From NCBI RefSeq assembly GCF_000346465.2, contig NC_034015.1, positions 17,593,510-17,657,509 on the forward strand: a stretch of 64,000 nucleotides of DNA, in the 5' to 3' direction. The position numbers and the translations under genes were made by a program. The stretch comes from Prunus persica (lineage: Eukaryota; Streptophyta; Magnoliopsida; Rosales; Rosaceae). Of the stretch, positions 57,200-64,000 are shown piece after piece. Under the pieces are notes generated by a model. The model was not told the origin of the DNA and did not search any database. It saw only the letters and a list, made by a program, of their open reading frames with translations. Positions within the stretch are counted from its first letter, which is position 1, and the number at the start of each line of letters is the position of its first letter.

Positions 57200-58374
57200 C
57201 TAGTCATCCAGAGTAAATATGATAAATAGTTTTGCTTTCTTAGGGGATTTGTAGAGGTACTCATTCATAGAACCCAAAATTCCTACCCCGTCGGAATTGG
57301 TAGCATTAATAAATGTATTCCCAACAACATCGACGACATAGGCGCCTGTGCCTTGCTGCTTTCTTTTGGCTCCATTGCCACCCTCCTCCTTCAACTACTC
57401 TCTCACAAATCTTACAAATTGTTATGGAAGACAAACTTGGATTGTAAAAGCCCAAGCATTTTCCACCCCTAAAAGGACCCTAAGTAAAACAAATACATAA
57501 ATATATATACATATATCCATATACATCTTCTCCGTCCAGAAATCGCAGAAGCCCCTTCCCAGAAATCGCAGTACTCTTCCTCAGATTTTTAAACTCTGTT
57601 TTCTGTTTTTTCATAGATAGACTAAATAAATAAATAAATAAAATAAAAAGAAGAGGGTTGCAGCGAGAGAGAATGGAAGAGAAGAGGTAAAAAGAAGTTT
57701 AAAATTTTTCACCCAAAAAAAAAGTCAAAATAATTGACCGGTGGATTGCTGACCTGACACGGAACGTTTCTCGTCCGTCGGACTTGAGGAACAGGAATAG
57801 GTGGTGACTTGCTTAGCAGATATTCATGAATCTCATCAATTACCTTCTGACGTTCAGCAGTGCCATATTTTGGGGCTGCCGCACGAGATTTGATGGCCAG
57901 ATCACGCCTTTCTTCCCTATTGTATTCTACTGAATCCAATTCACCATCTGGGTAGGTATGCATTTCATCAATAAGTGCAAGTAAACCATCTCGCACCCTC
58001 CATGATGGCTGCCAATAATTCAATCGCCTTATCCCGGTCTTGTTTTGGGTTTTGAAGCAACCATTTTCCGTCAAAAGCGTGAATGAAGGAGGCTTCGATG
58101 GGTACTCCTCCGGAAACTGGATCCACCCATGATAAATCCCACCCTCTAATTCAGTTCCACTAGGGCCTCTGATTGCAAATTGCCATTCATATGGGTTCCG
58201 CTCGAGCAGGCAGCACTTGAAATCGTCGGAGGGATTGGATTGCATCTGATAAAATTCCTCTTGAATCCGCTTCAACGATCGGTAGCGATCCAATTCCATT
58301 TGATTTTGTTCGATCTGCGTCGAAACGACTCGATCAGCCACAACCACCTCTTTAGATGGATTCAAGGCTCTCAC
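57200..58374 (-). CDS. UBC32/UBE2J-like E2 protein without catalytic cysteine, copy 2
   Basis: Main exon from about 58374, or ATG 58299, to 57754 with a GT donor; tail exon 57394-57200 after a TAG acceptor. From ATG 58299 the product is about 246 residues. The UBC fold includes NPSDDFKC, YEWQFAIRGPSGTELEGGIYHG and LNYWQPSWRVR. The segment that should hold the cysteine reads NKTGIRRLNY and has none. Residues for binding ubiquitin as a thioester are therefore missing. The tail (GAKRKQQGTG, VVDVVGNTF) matches the tails of copies 1 and 3, but the C-terminus is hydrophilic with no membrane anchor, unlike them. The splice joining main and tail exons is inferred from frame and homology. The 5' end is uncertain because a stop lies just upstream of 58374. 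Confidence 0.65.
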
Positions 58375-58599
58375 AACTTACAGGGGCAGAGAAGAAGAGG
58401 CAAAGCTGTAACTGTTTGAGAGTTGGACAGAACTAGTCTAGAGATGTCTATTTGGCTGAGAAAGAACTGAACAGGGGAAATCGAGCATGAGATGAAAGCG
58501 GAAGGGTAGAGAGTGCAAGAGAGCCAAGTCGAGAGGAGGAGATTGCAGAATGAGGGAACGGCGCCCAAAGATAGGAGTGCGTGAAAATTTTTAGGTAGT

Positions 58600-58735
58600 A
58601 TACCAGGTGCACCGGTAGCAGGTAACATCGCACACCAGTTGCACGGGTAGCAAGGTAGCGTTGGTAACGTACGTAGCAGGTAATATCATACACCAGGTGC
58701 ACCGGTAGCAGGTAGCAGGTAATATCACTTTGAAC
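58600..58735. repeat. Tandem repeat, CCAGGTGCACCGGTAGCAGG units
   Basis: Three related units with CACCAG(T/G)TGCAC and GTAGCAGGTAA(T/C)ATC, about 30-75 bp apart, upstream of E2-like copy 2. No coding role is seen. Confidence 0.7.
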
Positions 58736-58944
58736 TGTTCCACATGTCGCTTTACAAATCTTATTCCCAAATAATCACTTTGGGACTTGAAATTACCCAA
58801 TTAGCCTCCTTATAAAAGGATATCTATTGTGGTGAAGATATAATTTCTGGGTCCAACCCAGAAAAATAAGGGCTTTGCCAAAGCCATGGATACCTGTCCA
58901 TTAAGTTTTAATCCTTTATTTTTTTCTTTCCAGAAGAAGAAATA

Positions 58945-59101
58945 ATGGACGAAATCAGAGTCGATTTGCCGCCTTCTTATAGCATTTACTTCATGGTGGG
59001 AATCATTAACAAGAAGCTCGATGTGGATCAGTTCCAAAAATGTCCATTCTTGCCGCAGTGGGCTATCGGGTTCTTGTCTCGGATCGTTGAAACGGGGCAT
59101 C
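58945..59101 (+). other. Possible orphan exon, family unknown
   Basis: An ATG at 58945 opens 52 codons (MDEIRVDLPPSYSIYFMVG, later LDVDQFQKCPFLPQWAIGF) that run to a plausible GT donor at 59102. A polypyrimidine-AG lies just before the ATG. The composition looks protein-like, but no second exon is found downstream and I recognise no family. It could be the first exon of a truncated gene or chance. Confidence 0.3.
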
Positions 59102-59109
59102 CAGGTATT

Positions 59110-60160
59110 TATTTATAACCTTTCTGTTCTGATTACATTTCGAACTTTGCGTTTCTGTTTTTATTGAAATCATTTTGTGGGCATTTCAATATGTGTGTGT
59201 GTTTCTTTTGGGATTCTTTCAATTGTCTGTTTTTGGGTTGTTGTTCTATTGGTCCTGTTCTCACGTAGCTGAGTAATTGCATATGAATTTGTATGCTGGA
59301 ACTAAATAAGATATATTAAAATATATTTTAAATTTTGGAGTGGTCTTTTTTATTAAAAAAAGGATCAGTTTTCTTTTTAAAGATTCTCCTTTTGTTTATG
59401 TGTACATACATACAGTTCGTGATATTTATCAGAGGTTTATTTCAATTCCTAGATAATCTTTTTTCCCCGATAATTGACAATGAAGTTTACTCATCGAATA
59501 TTGTGATAGTAATTAGCTCAATCCTGTTTTGTATGACGTTCATGCATTGAATTAGAATGGACTATGAATTGTTGTTTGTGGAATGAAGTTGTGGAGGGTT
59601 TCATAGAATGGTTGAAAACTTTTGGAATGTGAGAGCATGCTGTTAAGTGTATTCGAAATTGAAAGAAAATCGAGTGTCGGAGTGTGTGAGTATCATGAAC
59701 TTGAACCAGAACATCCAATTTTTAGAACTCCTGTTCGATGCAAGTGCATGATCATTATAAATTCTTCGCTAGTTTGTCTGGTAATATGCTATAAGCTCGT
59801 CGTCGTTGTGGGTTATGGTTCTTATGAAACTATACAATGGTTTCATTATGTGGGGGGGGGTGAAGATTGGAAGTAAAATATTGTTTTTCTTGCTTACCAA
59901 ATCTCTTCAGTATAAAAGGCAACATAGGAAATTGAGGACGAGATTGTTGTTTCCTTGACTTAGTATAGTTATGGGGATTTGGCTTACTCGCAAGTAGAGG
60001 AAGAGGAAGAGGGTCCAACAGATGACCTATGACCAAGAAAGAGGGTAAGATAAGAGTTACAGCTCATTCCTAACTCATGGAATATTACTTATTCTAATTA
60101 GATACTATTTCTAGAAGTTTCCCTGCAATGGTAAGAAATTATAATGGGTTGGGCTTGGGT
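59110..60160. other. Intergenic, no gene seen
   Basis: AT-rich with several small unrelated frames and no conserved motif. Confidence 0.45.
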
Positions 60161-60165
60161 GAGTG

Positions 60166-60960
60166 CACTTTATCTTTCAGTTCTACACTTGTTACAGAGA
60201 TGCTGCTCTTAAGAGCATCTCCAGCGCAGGGCCTTTAGCCCTGGCAGGAGGTTCCTTTTGAAGGGTTTGGACCTCCAGTGCACAACCAACAGCTCGGGCA
60301 AGCCCAAGGGCGCTGATGTCAGCAAGCGAAAAAAAATTCAAAAAATTGGAATATTTTTTTTATAAAAAAATATCAAAAAATTATTTTGTTGCATATATAT
60401 ATTTTTTCTTGCCCTTGTCCCAGCCTTTTGGGGTGGAACCAAAAAAAGTAAGGCTGCCACTATTCATGTAAATAGTAGCAGCCCTTGTCATGCCTTTGCC
60501 TTAGCCTTAGCCTTAGCCTTTTTGGGGTGGACATGCTCTAACAACGCCTTGCATTGCAGCAGATCAAGAACTTAGAATAAATGCTTGAATCTGCTAATAC
60601 TCTGAAGCATGGAATGTGAACCTTGAGAGTTTGGAAGAAACATGGCGGGGTACTATCTCCATGCTAATCTAAATACAAATCTTGTTTCTTGATGTTTTTT
60701 ACCCGCCAATGTTTATCTTATTGCTTGTTATAGGAAATGCTTATTGTTCAAAGTTTGAATGGAGTTATTCTTGAGATAATAATTTTTGCAGTAAGATGTG
60801 ACACACTGAGAGCTCAAAATGAAGCATCTTCTGGATAAGATATTTATTAAAAAAAATTGGAAGAGCTCAAATTATGGTGTATTTGTAATCCATTGTCCTG
60901 ATAACCTCAGGCTGATCATAACGATAATTATAACACAGGTAGGAGGATACTGAGTACAAT
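60166..60960 (+). pseudogene. GRIP golgin fragment (exons 12-15), broken
   Basis: Copy of about 52203-53010 of the GRIP gene, introns included, so it arose by DNA duplication and not by retroposition. Lesions: a Harbinger-type MITE inside exon 12, a CAG-loss and stop in the same exon (AACTTAGAATAAATG), a stop in exon 13 (TCTGGATAAGATA), and a deletion that removes most of exon 14 and its flanks. Exon 15 and its donor survive (GCTGATCATAACGATAATTA). No promoter or start is present. Confidence 0.9.
60213..60538. mobile_element. PIF/Harbinger-type MITE (326 bp) with TAA target duplication
   Basis: Ends GAGCATCTCCAGCG and, on the other side, the complement of GAGCATGTCCACCCC, flanked by the 3-bp direct repeat TAA (60210-60212 and 60539-60541). 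The uninterrupted GRIP exon 12 shows CTTAAGGACGCC at this place, which confirms the insertion. The interior has a run of CCTTAG units at about 60500 and a (TA)n patch. Confidence 0.85.
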
Positions 60961-60999
60961 TTCTTATTATCTGTTCCAGTTAGATTAAGGAATTTTATA

Positions 61000-61837
61000 G
61001 GATGTTGTTAAAAAAATCCTAAAATTAACTGAGTACACCTATGATCTAAGTAAGTCATAATATTTAAATTAAAATGTAAAATTAATTAAGTACACCCTAT
61101 TTAACTATAAAAAATACCCTTGATACACCTCAACATCACAAATTTACTCAGCAATTACAACAAGAAGGAAGAAACAAAATATATACGCATGATCAAATGA
61201 ATAACCTCAGAAGCTTTGTCGTTCCCTTCAAATTATTACCACTACAATGATCTGTTGTTATAGTCGAACATGATGATCATGAACGCAATTGTAGTGGTCG
61301 TCACGAGTGACGTACTCAAGAAGTGGCTCCAGTATGCCGTCGTGTAGCACGCCACCACCGCCTGGCCACCTCCCACTTCCCACTCAAGAAGCCTCGTCGC
61401 TCCATTCACCGGATTTATAGTCCGCCCTACCGCCTCAAAAAAGGACTGAAATAAAGAGATTACAAAACAGAACCTAATTAGCATAAACAAATAGAAAAAT
61501 AAGTAATTCAACTAAAAAGCTAAAGACCAAATGTCTTGGGTACAGCCATGCATGCAACAAGACCAAAAGTTTTTAGTGCTTCTGCTTTCTCTTTTGTTTT
61601 GGTAGGAGAGCACAGTGCCTCAAGAAAATTTCATAATTCATAAAAGAAAAAAGTACATACCTAGTAAATAATATGTGCAGTTGAATATAATATGTATAGT
61701 TTATTTATTAAAATTATATTTGTTTTATAATTCAATATATTCTTTAATCATTTTATATTAGGGTAAATTAGTAATTCAATAAATAATTTAATAGTAAGAT
61801 ATACTTAATTAATTTTAGAGTTCGATTAACAACACTC
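61000..61837. mobile_element. Mutator-like MITE, copy 2
   Basis: An 838-bp non-coding element related to 3395-4172 at both ends: CCTAAAATTAACTGAGTACACC on the left, and TTAATTTTAGAGTTCGATTAACAAC on the right. The 8-bp direct repeat ATTTTATA (60992-60999 and 61838-61845) flanks it. The middle does not match copy 1. No transposase. Confidence 0.72.
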
Positions 61838-61860
61838 ATTTTATAATATATTATGAAATG

Positions 61861-61865
<5 letters not shown>

Positions 61866-61895
<30 letters not shown>
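61866..61895. repeat. (TA)n microsatellite
   Basis: About 14 TA units just outside the Mutator-like MITE. Confidence 0.85.
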
Positions 61896-61898
<3 letters not shown>

Positions 61899-63149
61899 GA
61901 CAAGTAAGAAAAGCGGAAAGAGAAGGGATTATATATATGGGAAAATTCTACGTTGTGCCGGTGTATGGAAGCCATTGGCTCACTTGAAATCTATGGCTGT
62001 GAATAACCACTATAACTCAACCCCATCAACTGGTACAACCAGTCAAGGAAGAAAGAGAAAAACAAAGGGGAAATAAGAATAACGCAAAATACTGCCCAGC
62101 TCTCCCTAGCAGTTCTCTCTTCCTCTCTCCATCGTCTAGCTCTCATCTCTCTCTTCTGATTCACGAAACCCACCATCAACGATGAGACAGAGGAAGAGGA
62201 AGATGAGGAGAATAGGCAGCATTCCTACGCTGTTGACGAGCCATGTTGACTACAAAAAGAAAAAAGGAAAAACAAATCCCAATGAAGTGCTTTTGTGCAA
62301 ATTCATTTTCAGCTATGTTTAACCTCTGCTGCGATATGCTAGAGATGCAACGTTTAACCTTGACAAGCAATATAGGTTGTGTGTGAATGTGATATTAGTA
62401 GGTGGTTTACAGATATGATTTCTTTGAGATATTTGTAGCATTAATTATTATTATTATTTTTTCCATTAATTTTGCAAGAGTTTTCATGTTCATATGTGTG
62501 ACAGTATTATTATTATTTTTTGTACCACTTTAAATCAATCAATAGTCTTTTTTCTGCTTCCTAGAGAAAAGAGTAGTACTCTACTACTCTATGCTTATTA
62601 TCTCCCCGAACCCCTGTCCATCTCCATCTTCCTTATCCTTTTCTCTTTTCTCCCCTATCTCTCCCCCTCCCCGACCTAACAGCAACTTCGAGATTTTAGG
62701 GGCCTTGTGCCAAAACAATAAGAGGTAAAATAGTCTTTAACAAAAAATTATAAAAAAGAATCAAACTATATAATCAAAAGTTTGTGATAATAACTAAAAA
62801 TAATAATAATATATAAAATATAGGAAAAATAAAATCTGAGAAATCGAGAGAGAGAGAGAATTGAGTGGTTGATGGCTGAAGCTTGCAAAAAAATGAAAAG
62901 ATAAATGCGGTGAGAAATATTTTTTGCACACGAAGTTCAAAGTTGTATATTGAAGTTGAAGGACTCTTATATTGGTTTTGGGAAACATGAAAACCAATAT
63001 TAAATAAGAATATGAAAATCAACATTAATATTATCCTATTAATATATAAGAAGTCAAAAGTCAAAGCAATCGGATACTAATATAATAAAGGAAAAATTCT
63101 TGCCCTAAACCCCCTGGATCAGAAGCTGCGCCAGCTCCTAAATTAGAAG
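61896..63149. other. Intergenic, no gene recognised
   Basis: C/T-rich patches at about 62090-62160 and 62580-62680 and AT-rich runs elsewhere. Frames here have no recognisable motif. Confidence 0.45.
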
Positions 63150-63977
63150 CTACCAATAAAAGAGAAGTACGCTAAAGAGTATGACCAAACTCGAAAGTGT
63201 ACCGAAGACCCAAAAAACCCCCCAAAAACGTTCTGTTATCATGAGGTTGGGGACCTCATTCTCAGATTGAAAAATTCCTACCTGTTTGGAACCGTGAACA
63301 TTAAATGTATTGCCAACGATGTTGTTGACGACAGAGCCAACGATGTTGTTGACGACAGAGCCACCGCCTGTGCCATTGCTCACAGGGCTCAGTTGAGAAA
63401 CAGGAACAAGTGGTGCCTTGCTTAGCATATATTCATGAATCCCATCAATTACCTCCTGACGTGCAGAAGTGCCATATGTTGGGGCTGCTGCACAAGATTT
63501 GATGGCCAGATCCCGCCTTTTTTCCCGATTGTTTTCTACTGAAACCAATTCACCATTTGGGTAGTTAGCCATTTCCTCAATAAATGCAAGTATAGTTTTT
63601 CGCACACTCCATGATGGCTGCCAGTTCGATAATAGCCTTAAGCTGATGCTGGTTTTGATTTCGAAGCAACCATTTTCCGTCAAAAACACAATTGAAGGAG
63701 GCTTCGATGGGTATCCCTCTGAAAACTGGACCATCCCATGATAAATCCCACCCTCGAATTCTGTTCCACTAGGGCCTCTGATTGCAAATTGCCATTCATA
63801 TTTGTTCCACCCCTGCGTGAGGCACGTGAAATCATAGGAGGGATTGGATTTAATCTCATTATACTCCTCTAGAATCCGTTTCTCCAATGAGTTCTTTATG
63901 TTGCACTTGTCCTCCACTATCACACTCCGATCCGATTCCATCTGTGTTGATCCGACTCGATCCACAACCACCTCTTC
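63150..63977 (-). CDS. UBC32/UBE2J-like E2 protein without catalytic cysteine, copy 3 (5' end beyond window)
   Basis: Same architecture as copies 1 and 2. The UBC fold contains SNPSYDF, YEWQFAIRGPSGTEFEGGIYHG, NWQPSWSVRK and DGIHEYMLSKAPLVP. The active-site segment reads KTSISLRLLSNWQPSW, so Ser stands where UBC32 has Cys. The tail carries a duplicated GSVVNNIVG unit and then a hydrophobic C-terminal anchor (FWVFGTLSSLVILFSVLLFYW). The first in-frame ATG is 63941, giving 263 residues. The exon probably begins at 63977 after a TTAACAG acceptor identical to that of copy 1, so a first exon may lie beyond 64000. Confidence 0.8.
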   Translation of the reverse strand, partial: EEVVVDRVGSTQMESDRSVIVEDKCNIKNSLEKRILEEYNEIKSNPSYDFTCLTQGWNKYEWQFAIRGPSGTEFEGGIYHGMVQFSEGYPSKPPSIVFLTENGCFEIKTSISLRLLSNWQPSWSVRKTILAFIEEMANYPNGELVSVENNREKRRDLAIKSCAAAPTYGTSARQEVIDGIHEYMLSKAPLVPVSQLSPVSNGTGGGSVVNNIVGSVVNNIVGNTFNVHGSKQVGIFQSENEVPNLMITERFWGVFWVFGTLSSLVILFSVLLFYW

Positions 63978-64000
63978 CTGTTAACAAAACTTTAAAAATA

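Overview
This window is nuclear DNA of a flowering plant. The genes have many short exons with GT-AG introns, intergenic DNA is AT-rich, and hAT-, Mutator-, Harbinger- and gypsy-type elements are common. The gene content (a clade VI acyl-activating enzyme, AAE2, SERAT3-type serine acetyltransferase, AtGRIP-like golgin, NAD-IDH regulatory subunit, strictosidine synthase-like) fits a woody eudicot. A rosid, perhaps Rosaceae, is my guess from codon and protein style only; nothing here proves the species.

Layout. 1-9.4 kb: a complete AAE1-like acyl-CoA synthetase gene (+), a decayed alpha-glucan phosphorylase 3' end (-), a truncated second AAE1-like 3' end (+), and the first arrays of a short palindrome (TATAGCC-NNNN-GGCTATA). 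9.6-25.0 kb: a strictosidine synthase-like (SSL) pseudogene exploded by insertions. Its first exon is split by a 3.58 kb hAT transposon with a perfect 8-bp target duplication. Part of the exon plus intron is present twice (13.6 and 23.5 kb). Between the copies lie a chimeric element carrying DDT-homeobox and glycine-rich RNA-binding gene fragments, rearranged pieces of the AAE1-like locus, the tail of a gypsy-type retrotransposon, and an E2-like remnant behind a copy of the IDH 5' leader. 25.7-34.0 kb: an intact SSL gene (+) converging on AAE2 (-). AAE2 exists as a broken copy (28.1-29.5 kb) and an intact copy (32.0-34.0 kb), separated by the largest palindrome array. 35.5-38.2 kb: mitochondrial IDH1 (-). 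39.1-41.3 kb: a non-autonomous hAT-type element that has captured two exons of a ClpS-like gene. 44.2-47.0 kb: serine acetyltransferase (+). 48.4-54.5 kb: a 21-exon GRIP-domain golgin (+). 56.3-64.0 kb: three UBC32/UBE2J-like E2 paralogues (-), all lacking the catalytic cysteine, interspersed with a broken GRIP fragment and MITEs.

The stable genes cover ordinary housekeeping: acyl-CoA activation (AAE1-like, AAE2), the TCA cycle (IDH1), cysteine synthesis (SAT) and trans-Golgi tethering (GRIP). They do not form a pathway cluster. From memory, AAE2/SERAT3;1 and SERAT3;2/IDH-III are neighbours in Arabidopsis, so this neighbourhood is probably old synteny that has been heavily invaded. The most unusual content is the family of cysteine-less, tail-bearing E2-like genes, the dispersed palindrome arrays, the hAT element with seven subterminal palindromes, and two elements that carry host gene fragments. 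Exon coordinates were read by eye from splice signals and homology; single-base errors are possible.
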